A stretch of DNA of 64,000 bases from Lepidodermella squamata (GCA_047495785.1 JBLDXI010000011.1:744001-808000), one strand, 5' to 3'; shown: positions 24,952 through 37,586, counted from the first letter of the stretch. Numbers and translations are program-made. Notes: a model not told the origin generated them from the letters alone.

Positions 24952-25204
24952 GTTCCCATAGCAACGGTTGCTAGGGCAAATATTAAGCTTATTTATTTGA
25001 TTGTATTTGGTCTCGCTTTCTTTAAGTTTGACCCTGAAAACCGCTAATATTAGCTATTTTGAAATGTCCCTAGCAACGGTTGCTAAGATTAGGCTTCCTG
25101 TTCAAATCGACGGGCTAAGGCACATCGGCAGGGTTAAAATTGCTCAGGAGCATCTGATAACTCAGGTCCAGGAATATATTTTTTGACCTTGGCAACCGTT
25201 GCCA
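24952..25204. promoter_or_regulatory. Three palindromic X-box-like sites
   Basis: Three 15-bp odd palindromes of the form T(A/G)GCAAC(G/C)GTTGC(T/C)A lie at 24959-24973, 25071-25085 and 25190-25204. The first overlaps gttcccatagcaac (24952-24965), a full match to the RFX/DAF-19 X-box consensus GTTNCCATRGNAAC. The third continues into gttgccatag, a good X-box left half. All lie within 310 bp upstream of the ATG at 25262, the usual place for X-boxes of ciliary genes. The core AACSGTT also fits a Myb site. Binding is inference. Confidence 0.55.
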
Positions 25205-25261
25205 TAGAAAAGCGTCATTTCGACTCTTTTCATTAACATTTTCATATGAAATTAGGGCAAA

Positions 25262-25975
25262 ATGTTGCGTCAGCATGAAATTGATTTTTTAAATGCTGCC
25301 ACGTCGCCGTATCGCCCTTCCAATCGAACAGTGAGCAATCCAGCGGCCTGCGTAACAACAGACTTCAAGCATATGATCGAAAGCATTGGCGAAATGAGTT
25401 TGGGCGATGACGAAGTTTACGACTCAAACGACGACGTTTTCGCTACGGATTCAACAATTCTAACTGGCTGGGACGAAACTTGCTCGCTGGGTAGTGAAGG
25501 CCTGCAGCTATCCCCAGGTCGTGCTCTAACGCCGACCTATGACAGGTGGTGCCGAAGGATCAACGCCTTTGCGAAGTATCCGGATGAATCATTGAGGAAA
25601 AAGGCGTTTGCTGCGTATCAAAGGGCTAGACAGGCTGCGTTAATGGCTCGACATCCTTCCTTGAGTGCTATCGAACACCCGCAGCCGCTGCGGAACATCG
25701 TGCGCGCGAGGACTGAGCGCGAGCGGCAAATCGGGTGGCCGACGAATTGCTGTCGCGAAGAGCTGCGAGTTCACAAAGCGACTCAAACGAAAAGTTGTGC
25801 TGTTGCGCCGAAAGATGAGGATGAGTCAGTTCAGAAAAAGCGGAATGCTTGTTCGGACTCGGAGCAACTGGTGCTTAGTAAGATTTTCGATCAAGCTGTC
25901 GAGGCTTCGATCTATATTGACTATCGTTTTACGATGAGGCTGTCAAAGGATAGTAAAAAAGTTGAAAAAGCTTGA
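25262..25975 (+). CDS. Orphan 237-residue protein behind X-box-like sites
   Basis: A single open exon of 237 codons with coding-like composition and an ATG close to three X-box-like palindromes. The product has an acidic N-terminal half (runs of Asp/Glu/Ser), a central helix with YQRARQAALMARHPSLSAI, a basic RARTERERQIGWP segment, and a charged C-terminus. There is no signal peptide or membrane span, and I recognise no domain. AATAAA begins at 25978, only three bases after the stop; a second copy at 26029-26034 is the likelier one used. If the X-boxes are real, a role in ciliated cells such as sensory neurons is plausible, which would fit the receptor cyclases downstream. Confidence 0.6.
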   Translation: MLRQHEIDFLNAATSPYRPSNRTVSNPAACVTTDFKHMIESIGEMSLGDDEVYDSNDDVFATDSTILTGWDETCSLGSEGLQLSPGRALTPTYDRWCRRINAFAKYPDESLRKKAFAAYQRARQAALMARHPSLSAIEHPQPLRNIVRARTERERQIGWPTNCCREELRVHKATQTKSCAVAPKDEDESVQKKRNACSDSEQLVLSKIFDQAVEASIYIDYRFTMRLSKDSKKVEKA

Positions 25976-26432
25976 CAAATAAATGTCGATTGTGCGACAA
26001 AACTACTGAATTCCTTTAACAGTTTCCAAATAAAATTGCAGCTTGTGGGGCATTCAATTTAATCACGTATCATGTGAGTATTTGAAACTATTTTGAAACA
26101 GCTTTCCAAAAAAGATTAAGACCTTTGCGGGTTCAGGGAATTCACGCTAAAATTTTATTTTATTACAGCTAGGCCCAATAAATTAGGAATTCTTGTTCCA
26201 TCACGCAGTAAATGCCATGGAGTCTAAACGGTATCAACGCAACTTTTCCATCACCAACACTGATATTCAGAGTATTCGACATTTAGTCCAATAAATAATA
26301 ATAGCTTATACAAGATAATTCCGTACTCGCCTTCAAAATCAATCACATCACAATGAAGCCCAACCATCAAAATAACTGATCCAGTGTTTCATAACAAAGC
26401 TTTTTTGCCGAATTTGGTCTTAAACGCTTTTC

Positions 26433-26990
26433 TCAAATCTTTTTCTTCAGGGAGACTGAACCGGCTGGAAGAAGTAGTGCGCTAGGCGATTTGCAAGACG
26501 AGCTCAACTTGCACTCGGCATCTTTTGCGTTGTATTCCAGGGCCTCGCAATATGGGTTATCATAACACTTGCTGATACATCTAGCCAAGTAGGGCTCATT
26601 GAAGCTGCTGAGAATGTTGCCACAGGTTCCGTTGATCCTATCGAAGGTCCACAACTCTTCATGTTTGAATGAAATAATATCTCAAAATATAGGCTCAAAA
26701 CAACTGGAAGTTACTTACCGAATGATTTATGATAAACGGGACTGTCAGGGTGAGCTTTCAAGGTTTTAGCTTTCCCATTATCATGGCATTGGGAAAATAG
26801 CAGGCAAACCGATTTAGCTGGGATGAAATTGAAGTGTCTGCAATCTCTGCCAAACTCCGGTTCCCTTTGTGACGAGTTCAGCACAGAATTCTTTTACTGG
26901 CTCAAAACTTTCATTCAACGGCGAATATTCGTCGCCAAAAGTTGATGCGAGGCTGATAACTACCATCAAGAATAAAACAGCAAGCGACAT
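26433..26990 (-). CDS. Secreted protein with two PAN/apple domains, frame break
   Basis: On the minus strand an ATG at 26990 opens a signal peptide (SLAVLFLMVVISLASTFG), followed by the start of a PAN/apple domain. The frame then changes: the rest of that domain, with DCRHFNF and CLLFSQC motifs, is encoded one base out of step from about 26875 to 26719. A 62-bp intron (26657-26718) leads to a second PAN domain with four cysteines (26656-26433). I found no splice pair that repairs the shift near 26860-26876, so this is a one-base indel, a sequence error, or an unrecognised exon. PAN domains bind protein or carbohydrate outside the cell. Roughly 180 residues if the frame is intact. The gap 25976-26432 holds nothing I can support. 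Confidence 0.6.
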
Positions 26991-27739
26991 ATTGATAGAG
27001 CCGTTTAAACTTGAAAATAAGTGAACTTGAAAGTAAAACTGAAAGCTGCTTAGTGACGAATGAAAATCTACTTTCTGATGCGGTTGCACCTTATTGAAGC
27101 AGCTGTAGAGAAAGATCGTTGGTCTAAGCATTGTTTAGCAACTACTTTGAGTTGGGTATCTACGTCATTCGCCAGTAAAAATTAAACAAAACACCAGTTT
27201 AATTGCTATGGATGTCATCCAGCTATTGCCTTACAGCCTCCAGATGTTTTTACAATGACGCAAGTAGCGGATGTTATGACGCACTCGCCGATAAGTTTTG
27301 GGCATTGGGGCACATTCAGACTCATCGGTAATATACTCATTTTCCAACCTTTCGCCAATTCCATTCACAGCAAGTGCATCAGATTCGTTTAGGATTCATC
27401 ACGAAACTGTTCCAATCAGTGCGCGAAGTAGGATTCTGAATCTGAGGTATTTTCTAGTTCCTTGCCGAAGAAACTTATGGGCCCTCCTGTGGTTTTTCAA
27501 TCGTCCTATGGATGGCACCTCGGAGCTGGAGTGTCGCGACCCTGTACTTCGCACCCTGGTTCCAAGGCAGCAGCATTCGTGTTGGACCCTAATATTAACC
27601 TTGTGGTTACGGTTACGGTTACCGCTAATGCTGAGTTTCTGCAGTTATTCGGAAATTGAGCGGGGCAAAGTTTTACTCACAGTCATATTCCACAGAATAA
27701 CATTTTCATATTCTTAAAACAACATAATCAAGGTTTAGA
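26991..27739. other. Intergenic, no gene seen
   Basis: The upstream region of the PAN gene and 3' flank of the channel gene. It contains a short ggttac microsatellite at about 27602-27621 and no supported exon. Confidence 0.4.
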
Positions 27740-30347
27740 TTAGTCATCCTCAGCCAAATGAACGAAACCCGGGTCATCCTCAACATCATCCAAGTGGTTG
27801 AAGAAATAGTGGTACCAATATGCCATGTTGAAGACGAGAAACGCAATTGGAAACAAGAAGCGCGACGCAACCTCGAGTTGGCTAGGCAGCGTGTTGAACT
27901 TGCCCTCCAGCGCCGCGATGAACAGCTTCTTGAACCAGTTCGAATCCGGCTGGTCGAGCAGCCACGAGTACTGCCGGTCACTTTCGTATGGATACTGCGA
28001 GGCCCGCAGTAATCGTCGATGCCGTAGCCGCTGTGTCGCCATCTCCAGAACGTTGTGCCGTTGGAGGCTAGGTCTGGCGTCTGCTAGACCGATTGGGGCC
28101 ATCAAAGTGGTTATGATGGCCTCGCCTTCGTCAGTGAACGCCATTCGCGACATGCGGCGTTCGTTCTCTCGCAGGATGTAGTTGGCGTCGTATTGCAGCG
28201 AGAAGTCGCACAGCTTTTTGTGGAGATATGCCACGATTGCGTACTCGACGAGAACGAGAAATACGAAGATGAAACAGGTCATAAGGAATAAATCGAGGGC
28301 TAGAGACAGAAAAATCAGCTTTCAGCTATAATAAAAAGGTTGAAACTTACCATTGAGATAGGAGAGCTTCGGAAGTGAGGTCATCGAATTGCCTTGGACG
28401 ATAAGCGTCACAATAGTCTAAACATTTGAAAGAAAGAAGCATTCAATGAAAACTTTGATTTTTTTAAATTCGAAAAAATAACTAAAAATAAAAAATTCGT
28501 AAAATTGAGCTAAATTAATTAAAAAAAATTCAAGGTTGCGGAAGCTCGAAGTTTTAATTCTTAAAAAAAGGTTTACACTCTAATTTTCGAAATTATTTCA
28601 AATTTTAGGAATTTAAACTTTACTGAAGTTGCATAACTCACCAAAATTGTGGTCACTGTTAGGGTGATTCTAGCTGGTGCCGAGTTGCGAGAAATCCAAA
28701 AAGAAATCCAACTCGTGATGACCATCAGAGTCGCCGGCAGATAAACTTGGATCAAATAGAAGACAAGGCTTCGCGAGAAATAGAAATTGATAATTAGCCT
28801 CGAGTGATTGTAGCCATCATCGCGGGTGACAACAGTTTCTGACAGGCTGTAGCCAAAAATGACGAGATGGGCCAGCGTTGCGCCTGTCATGTCGAATTTA
28901 ACGGCCCGCCCCAGCAGCGATGGGTCATCGTCGTTCTGCGAAATCGAAGATCGACCGCCGTCTGAGCTCCACAGGTACAACAGGTTGTTTATATCGTTTG
29001 CGAATGATTCGAAGCTGAAAGTGCATTTTTGATGGTCGAGTGGGAAGAAACTAAAGTCCATCAGCTGAAAAAGTCGAATATTTATTAAAAATTGATTTTT
29101 AGTCGTTTTCTATATTTTCATTTTTCATCAGTCATATCTTGGGTCATTTAAAGTGGGAATTCGTAAATTGCGCCGATCAACAGTTTTAATACAGAGAAAT
29201 TTGGAAAATTTGACCAGCTTTTAGAAAAGGATGATCAATTTTTGATCAGTTCTGTTGATCCATTATTGATCGATTATTGATCAGTTCTGGTTCAAACATG
29301 ATTAACTGATCAATTTTTGATCAGTTTAGAAGATTCATTTTTGATCCTTATTTTACCAAAAGGAACTGGAATTCTCGTGCTATTTTATTTTTTTGCATCA
29401 GTTAATAAATTGGCGCGCGCGGGAAACTTCTGCGTCCATTATGGTAAGCGTAAGGATCATTTCTATTGATCGATGTTTGATCGGTTTGGTTGATCAAAAA
29501 TCAAAACTCACGCAATAAGCTGTGACGGTGACTCGGGTTGAGCTGCTCACGAAACCACTTGGTTCGACTCGAATGAAGCCGTTGTGGCGCGTGACGTGGT
29601 GAAACGAGCTCTGCTTGGCACTGAAAAATATCATAATTTAGAAACCAAAATATTACAAAATTTCCAATCTGATTTTGAAATTTTCCAAAAACGTGAAATT
29701 TTATATTCAAAAAATGGGTTAGACAAAGAATGCAAGCCTGAGATGATTAGCATTAAGGTAGATTCTTCAATTTTATATTTCTGGAATTTAATTTTTAATT
29801 TTTAATTTTTTTTAAAATTTAATTTCCAAATATTTTTACGAATTTACAAGACAAAAAACGTATCAGGCCGCCACAAGAAATCCAAATGATCAGCTGGAAT
29901 GTTGACAACAGCCTCGTCCGAAGAGTTGAACTGCAGCCGCGGGTCGAGCCACGACTGGCGAAAGTAGAAGTCCAACGTATAGTCCATGTTAACCTCTGAT
30001 ACGGAACTTATCGAGCCGATGTAAGCGCTGCAGTAAATCTCAACCACCCTGCCGCCGTAGAAAGGCCTAATCCGCGTGTCGTAGTAGTCCTCTTCGATAG
30101 AGAGGCGTTCGAACAGCTTCGACGCGTTCAACGGGGCTTCTTCTTCGATTTCGTGATCGCCCTGGTGCTCGTCGGTGTTTGAGTGGGAATTCGCCGGTTG
30201 TTGGGGTGTTTTTAAATTGTGGAAAATTGAGTTCGGAGGTATTTGCCACAGGGCTATATCTTCATCCGCTGATCTCGGGTTGCGATTTTGGCACATAATT
30301 GGGCAGATATTAATTAATGAAATAAGAAAGGCCAATTGAGACTTCAT
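27740..30347 (-). CDS. Cys-loop ligand-gated anion channel subunit
   Basis: Five minus-strand exons (30347-29848, 29620-29512, 29064-28642, 28417-28351, 28299-27740) give about 552 residues. A signal peptide of about 19 residues leads into an acidic, variable N-terminus, then the ligand-binding domain with WxPDTFF. The Cys-loop has exactly 13 residues between its two cysteines, split by an intron after the first Cys. Three membrane helices follow. The M1-M2 turn reads SAPARITLTVTTIL, the PAR signature of anion-selective GABA/glycine/glutamate/amine-gated channels. There is a fairly short M3-M4 loop and a final M4 with an acidic end. It should sit in the plasma membrane of neurons or muscle and pass chloride. 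The ligand cannot be told from sequence by eye. Intron 2 contains a TGATCA-rich repeat. Confidence 0.88.
29207..29500. repeat. TTGATCA-rich repeat in channel intron 2
   Basis: Within about 140 bp the word tgatca or ttgatc occurs about ten times, e.g. tttttgatcagttctg and atttttgatcagttta, with a second small cluster at 29465-29500. The words are self-complementary. The same type occurs near 11520-11655, 9498 and 46950. Confidence 0.6.
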
Positions 30348-31310
30348 ATTTTTATTATTTTTCGCTCTATTTCGTCAAACAATAGAAGTGAAGTTTCAAA
30401 AAAGAGAGAAATAACGAAAATGAACTGAAAAAATGAAGTCATGTGTATTTCGTATGTTTGTATTAAGGTTTCAGTCTTGATGAAAAAATTCAAGAAAGAA
30501 AGTATAACAATAGATCAAAAAAATCATAATTTGATAAAATGAACTTCCTGAACAATTGGGATCGAAATTTGATACACTTAATTTGTGGGAAAATGCGAAA
30601 ATTTACTTGAATTTAATCGAAGTGAAGATTATATAAATTGGGAAAAATTCTCAATTTTGGCTACACATTTTCACGCTACATTTTCAGGAGAAAATATATG
30701 AAAAAAAGCGGACTTTGAAAAATTATTGGGCTATAATTTCTGAGCTCCAGAACCACATTTTCCAAAAAATGATTTTTCGTCTTTCAAATTTCAAATCTTC
30801 TCTAAATTTACGATTTTGCTGACCCATAGATCTCAATAATACGCATATTATTGAGTATCGAGGGTCAGATACTGCTGGACCGATATCGATTCGAAGTATC
30901 GATTTTACAAATCAGTGATTTTTCCGATATGAGCAGCCTTGGCAGCCACTGCGCAATTTTGAGACCCGAGAAAAATATCCATAATATGGTAATTTGAGAG
31001 GTGAAAAGTCGGATCATTGTAGGCTGAACTCATAGGAAAGTAAAATTCCGAAAAGTTGTCACCTAAATTCCGGCTTGAAAATTCGAATTTCCGATTTCCG
31101 GTTCGATTCGATTCGAAAATTCGATTTCCGATCAAAATATGATACGATATTTCAAAGCCATTTTAAAGCGTTCTTAACACGGCAAGAATATATTTTAAAG
31201 GTTTATTAACAAGTTTAAAATTAATTTTTTTAAATTGGAAAAATCTTTTCTTAATTAATGCATAGACTACAACATTTCACGCTTGATTGCGCACGCAGTT
31301 TTTCATTGTT
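30348..31310. other. Intergenic, no gene seen
   Basis: AT-rich sequence between the channel promoter side and the 3' end of the first cyclase. A gattcgattcga stutter lies near 31085-31105, and a minus-strand polyadenylation signal (TTTATT, 31202-31207) serves the cyclase. No exon seen. Confidence 0.4.
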
Positions 31311-34300
31311 TCATATTTCATTAAGTTTACTCCGCGCATGATCGAACGTTATCGCTGACCAGTCAGGCAGTGGCTTCGTAAACCCGGCCTTGCCAGTTAG
31401 GAAATACGTATCCACAACGAGAGCTCCATTCCTCATCACCAACTGGCCCGCCTCATTAGTCCTATACCCGCCCCATTTATCAAGTTCCAACTTGGCGAGC
31501 TCAGATAATCGAATTTTCAGCCCTGGGGCTGATTTCATTAGCCGGCTCGTAATTTCGACTGCCTCGCCGAATAACATGTAGCGTTGCCGGTGTTTACGGC
31601 CGATTAGCCCGGCTAGAACAGGCCCGCAGTGGATGGCACAGCGGAAGAGCAGGTGCAAGTCCGGCCGGTTGAAAATTTTAGCGTCCAGCGACGCGGCTAG
31701 CATTTCTAGGGCCATTTGCGCGATTTCAGTCACGTGACGCGTCCCGTTCGGCTTCGGAAGGCCACTTGCAATTCTCAAAGAGCCACCTGAAAATGAAAAA
31801 TGACTAGAATTTTTTAATTTTAAAAAAGTTGAAAATAAATATCTTTATATATGTTGAGGTATCCACTCAAACGACAAATGCGCTACGACAAACCAGCAAA
31901 CGATTGATGACCAATAATTGTTAAATTTTGTATCATTCAGTATTATTACGCGAAACAGTGAAATGAAACGTTGAATTTGAAAAATCATAAAATTCCCTAA
32001 ATTTTGAAAATCAATAAATTGTTCTCAATTTTGTTTCGATTAACTTAAGACCCATGAACTATTGAGTTATATAATTTTTTCTAGGCGAACCTTTTCAATT
32101 TTTTCAATTTTTCAATATTGAAGCGACTCTTTTTCATAATAGAAATTTTTACCAGGCTTTATTTAAAATTTATGCAAACATTTTAATAGCCTTGACAATT
32201 GAAAACGGTATCTTACGCACTTCTTAGAAATTTTCACCAAAGCGCAAAAAGGCCTGATTGGTGAATTTTATCAAAATCGACTTTTCATAGGTTTCCTATG
32301 CCGTTTTTCACGAGGAAACTGCCGGTGCAATCAGATTTTCACTGCGACGCATAGTTTTAATGTTATACCCAAATAAATGCGATAGTGACAAAAATCATGA
32401 AATTGACGCACTTTTCTTAGTTTTTTGCTAAAATTTGAGGTGAGCGTAAAACTTTTTCCGATTATATTTTTCGAGCAAGAGCCCCTTACTCATTTTAAAG
32501 CTTATTGCTTGTAGTATTTTTAGACGTAAAAACCGGCCTTCAATTCGAAACTTGACCTTTGACTTTAACGTGCCGAATGCGAATGACTAAAAACAGCAAT
32601 TTAAAATCCGCATTTTCATGGCATTTTTTTATTATCACTACAGTCATTGTAGATTGTAGATTCAGCTAGCATTTCTTTGAATAGGGTCAGGTTTCTTTAG
32701 CTTATAATAGAAAAAACTCTGTATTTGAAGGAATAGGGTAAATCGTCGCTCAAGATGTTATCCTGTTCCTATTTTAAGGGACAAAACTGTTTAATTTTTC
32801 ATATTTCCATTAATTTGCCGAATTTTCCTTGAGAAATACCGCAGGTCTATAAAAGCGCAGAGCTAAAATCGGATTTAATTACTTCTGGGACACAGCTTCG
32901 AGGTTTCTGTAGGCCAAATGTGATCACTTTTCGCGTTTAAAATATTAGTTTCCTTTTTTTTGGGACCTCTCACAAATTTCAACAACAAACAAATTTGAAG
33001 TCATTCCACTAGCCGTTTTCATATTCATTTTTTTAATTCAATAGTTGTAGATTGTCGGAATTTCGGAACTACGAAATAACGGAAACTATCAAATAAGGCT
33101 ACTAGAAACTAGCAGTGTTTATTCTAAATGATTATTACGACTGGGCCTTTCACCAATACTTCATTCAGACTTCGATGGATCTTATGCTCGTGATAATGCA
33201 AAATTCAGAATCTACGACTCAAACTGCACTAGATGGTAATAAAAAACCAATAAACGCGCCGTTTCAGTCTACGCGTAACAGTTACATCAAATTTCGATGT
33301 GCGAATCTTTTGTTTTAGTATTTCGCTTCTCCTGAAAAATTGCGATTTTAATGCGCGCGCACTCGATTCTAAATATCTTAAGAACAGTAGCAGATATTTA
33401 AAAACGGGTTTCAGATTTGAAATCAGCGTCGAGAAATAGAGTAGACGTTGAGGTAAACTCATATTTCAAAAAAATGTCCTAAAATACTGTTTTCACTTGA
33501 CAATGATTTTTCAAGTAATAATCTTAAAAATTTAATTAGAAAAGAAATGTACCGTTTTGGTCGATGCGAATTACATCATGCGCTTCGATGATAGCATCCA
33601 GCTGAGTGCTGAATTCATCCAACGCATGTACAACCTCGCCCGCATTCGTCTCGCGTATCAAATGTGGCAGGCCGACAATGTCCGACTGCAACAGGGTGAC
33701 CAGTTCAAATCGCTTCGGCCTAATTTCATGGCCAGCTTCTAGTTCTTGCGTTATCACTCGTGGCACAAGGTGCGATAGAATCTCCTGGCGCCGCCGCCGC
33801 TCCTCCTCGACTTCTTGCTTACGCGCTTGTAACGTCTCCTCCAACTCTTCGGCCCGTTCTTCGAGTACCAACACCATTTCATCAATCAAATTTTCTTCCC
33901 TTTGGGAGAAATAGGATAATTTTATAATATAGGGTGAAGTGGCGACTTATGGTTACCTTCCCTTGTTGATTTCTTTCAGGCATATGCTGATTTCTTGGAA
34001 ACTAGGCCGAGCTTCCGGCTGTTCCTCCCAACATGACCTAGGAAAATAAAAAATTATTTTTAAATTAAAAAATAATAGAAGTAGTTTTTATCAAGTTTTT
34101 TTGCTGAATCCTAATTTTAATTGTTGATTTTTCGAATTTTGCCATTTGATGTTTTCTTACTCTGCTATCTCTTGAAGCTCGTCTGAATAGTCATCGACGG
34201 GGAGGCCTAATTTAGGCCTAAATGGCTTTTCAAGGGCACTGTCGTAGCAAATTCGTTCGTGAAGCTCTTGTTTTTCTAGCCGATAATGACTGTACGGCAC

Positions 34301-37300
34301 AGAACGCATTAGGATTTCGTAGCAAATAAGGCCGAATGAGAATACATCGCCCTGCTGAGTGCCTTTAATTGGCCTCTCATCGCGAGGCAATCGCAGCAAT
34401 TCAGGCGACGCATAGAAAAAATCCTTGTCCTCATTGAATATTCGATGCGCTGTATGGACGTTCAGCGAAGACCCCGATGCACTGCCCGCATTTTGCAGTT
34501 GGCCGATGTTCAGTGATTTCAGAAAGTTCCTAGGCGATTTAGCGCCTTGATGCGACCGTGAAGTTTGGCTGCTGTCGTTCGACGTGTTAGAGTTCTTTCG
34601 ATTGCCGTTAAGAGCAGCGAGTCCAGCAGCTTCGGCTTGGTCGATGCGGACCAGAGTTGGAATGGGAATGTTGGCGATTTTACACATCCAACGAGCATCG
34701 ACTGAAGAGATGAAAAAATCAAATATTTGAAGTTTTTGAATTTCTAAAGATTCCTAGAGCCCTAAAGACTGGCCCTAACACTGAGGGGCGTTAGCCCTAT
34801 CCCTAACTCTAACCCTAACCTTAACAAATCCGGAGTTCCAAACTAAAAAATAGAGATGTTAGGAATGTAGGAATGAACCCTAATTCCAACCCTACTAACC
34901 CCAACCCTAACCCTAACCCTAACCCAAATTCTAAGCTTAACCTTTCCCGGGAACCCCAAGAAAGACTAGTTTAGCCCTAACCCTAGCACTAATACGAATT
35001 CTAACCTTAGTCTTAACCTCAACCCTAACCCTTAGCCCTAACCCTGAACCTAACTGCCCTACCCATATGCCAAGCCTTGGCCCAACTCTTGTAAACTAAA
35101 AAGAAACACGACCGAAACACCTGCACATACAAAATAAAACCTGCCTACCAAGAATATTCTCGGGTTTCAGCTGGCCATGCGATTTGACCTTGGATTGATG
35201 AAGATACTGCATGCCCCTCGCAATGTCGTTGACGAAGCTGATCTTGAAAATCTTATCCAATCTCAGCGACTTGCGATACAACAGCATTGCTAGGGTCCCC
35301 TTAGCACACCATTGTTGAATCGAACAAACCAGCCCAAGTTCGATGGTAACCCCGAGAAACGCGTTGATATTCGGGTGATTCAGATCCCGCACCTCGAGAA
35401 GTTCAGTAATCAGAGCTTTCGTAACCTCCAAATTCTGCAATTTCACTTTCTTCACAAAAACAGGTTCGGAGTTGTAGAGGGCCCTTGCGAGTGATTTTCC
35501 TGTAGGCCCCTTAACATTCGCCATTTTGAAGGCGTTGCTTTTAGCCGAAGCACCTGCCGTCTCGATTACTTCATTCTGAAACCTAGCCATTGTTTGAAGA
35601 AGTTCGGTTTTCGTTAAGACTGAACCTCGCCGCTTTGCAGCCTCTAAAAGTTCCATTCTTGTGTTCCGATTCGGGTCTGGAGGTGCTAAAGTATTGGAAA
35701 TTCGTCGCTGGAACAAAGACGGCCGATGTGAATCCTTAGCTCTAAGCTGTTCATTCTCCCCATTCAAACTATAGCTTGTTGCTTCGTGTGCGGGGTTCAA
35801 TTTGGCAAGAATCTGACTTAAATCCACAGATTTCGACCGCTGGCTCTCGCTCAGGCCGAAACGTAGTTCGCTGAAGTTGAGAATGACCATATTCCTCAAC
35901 GTGGCTTCGTAATCCTTCCGTCTTTGGGCGAGTCGCCAGAACGCAAACGTGATAAGACCGATGATGAGGAGTAAAGCACCCCCACTGCTCGCTGCCGGTA
36001 TGATGATGTGCATTCTACTTGGAGGCGGGCAGCCTTGTCCAAAGAGGAGGCACAAATCTTCGTTGGGTAGATTATTCCCACTGCCCAGCCATCTCGGTTT
36101 GCTTTGCTGCACAAAACGGCCTTCTTTCACGATGTAGGCAAGGTCGATTTTCGTCTCGTTTTTGTACTTTCCCACCTCGTTGCGCTTCACATTCCAAATT
36201 TCTTGTGGAATGTTAGTTTTCAAGCAATCAGAGCCATAGGTGACTGAATCCAACGAGTCGTCAACTAAGGAATTAGAAATACTGGTGAAGTAAGATTGAA
36301 AATCATAACTTTTACATTCGAATTTGCTGTTGCAGTAAAATCCCGTCAAATGGGTATATTTACCCGGCGATTGTTCCGAAATTTCGATGATTTTCGATAG
36401 CATTCGAAGTTCCCTATACAGCAGTGCATCAACACCAAGCGTGTCGTAACCATCGATAGCTACCGGCTTGAAAATTGAAAACACGAGAGAGATAAAGCAT
36501 AGAACTATCGAACAAGTGTCAGTTTACCTGATAGTCTCTAAGTTTAAACTGCCGATCACGAATCACCATCATGCCATCATGAGCTTCTTCCTTAAGCAGT
36601 GGAAAGAGCCGAGCAATCATGCCCGAAGTATGGATGAACATAACAACTTTGCCTTGCTGCAATAATTCGTCTCCGGTTCTTAAGTCCTCAATTTGCTGGA
36701 GGAAGGCCGGAAAATCCTTGTCGGAGTTCAACAGAAGAAAAGTTACGGTCGATGTATGCATTATGACTTCATGTATTGCCTCTTCGCTACATAATCCGCC
36801 CTCCAACAGGTAAGCAGTGCAGAAGTAGGATTTAGTCACAACAAGGTTTTCGTACTCTTTCTCGTAACCGATAGACTTCTGCTTGAACAGCGTATCCAAT
36901 TCATCGTAGAACTTGTCCATTTCATCTATATTAGGCGACAGTACAAAGTGAATATGTCGCCAGTTGTACTTTCGAACTATGTGGAACGTGATCTCTATCA
37001 AGTTCGAAGGTTGGAATCCTGCGAAAATGTAATCAGCTCCTTTGCCGGGCTTCAGAATCTCAGGGTTTCTTTTCGGGACATAGCAGCAGCTTGAAATAAC
37101 CAAAACTTCTTCCGATAATTGATTTGAGAATTCCTCGATTTGTAAACATCGTAGTTGGTTGCATGTTGCTACATCCAGTGCTGCGAGAAGTCTCTTGCCC
37201 TGATTTTCGTCCAAGCCCATTACTGCCGTAATGTTGCCATTCATTCGCTCGCTGATATCAGGTTGGATGAAAATCGGCCTAATCACAACTTCTATGTCTG

Positions 37301-37586
37301 ATTCGCCCGATTGAACAGCTCCGTTAAACATAACACGGGTTTTTCTCCGCATTTCGGACCGAGTCGCCTTTCGGAAAATTTCTTTAGCCATCTCTTCGGT
37401 GAATCGCCGGCTTAACAGCGAGCTCTCCTCCGCAGTAAGACGGCCGTAATTCAGGCTCGATTTTCCGTTTTTAAGCTCGACGAAAGGGTCTGTAATCACG
37501 GCTACGAAGACCTCTACTGAATCTATGTGATTGTCTGCATTGGCCGCGATAAACAGCGGCACAAGAAAAAATACTTGATAAAACAT
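31311..37586 (-). CDS. Receptor guanylyl cyclase with degenerate catalytic site
   Basis: Six minus-strand exons (37586-36528, 36466-35149, 34701-34161, 34037-33957, 33899-33553, 31786-31311) give about 1,273 residues. Order: signal peptide, extracellular ANF-receptor-like domain (about 20-440), one membrane span, kinase-homology domain, a coiled-coil linker, cyclase domain. Receptor cyclases turn GTP to cGMP in sensory cells and others. Here the first metal Asp survives (SDIVG), but across the exon 5-6 junction the second metal Asp of the usual GDAYMV block is Gly, and the Asn of the usual GDxVNxASRMES block is Glu (GEAVEITSR). cGMP synthesis is therefore doubtful. The last intron is 1,766 bp. 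Its ATG lies 174 bp beyond the stop of the cyclase at 37761-42075, and atatttag two bases before it looks like a splice acceptor. Confidence 0.85.
34745..35060. repeat. Degenerate TTAGGG telomere-like repeats in an intron
   Basis: Intron 2 of the cyclase gene at 31311-37586 (34702-35148) is mostly made of ccctaa words and one-base variants; the best run is at about 34901-34925. Read on the coding strand this is TTAGGG. Confidence 0.75.

Noticed and set aside
27298-27717. 139-codon plus-strand frame
   Set aside because: Overlaps the 3' flank of the channel gene and a ggttac microsatellite; no recognisable protein.
34861-34930. True telomere or chromosome end
   Set aside because: The repeats lie inside an intron of an intact gene and are short and degenerate.
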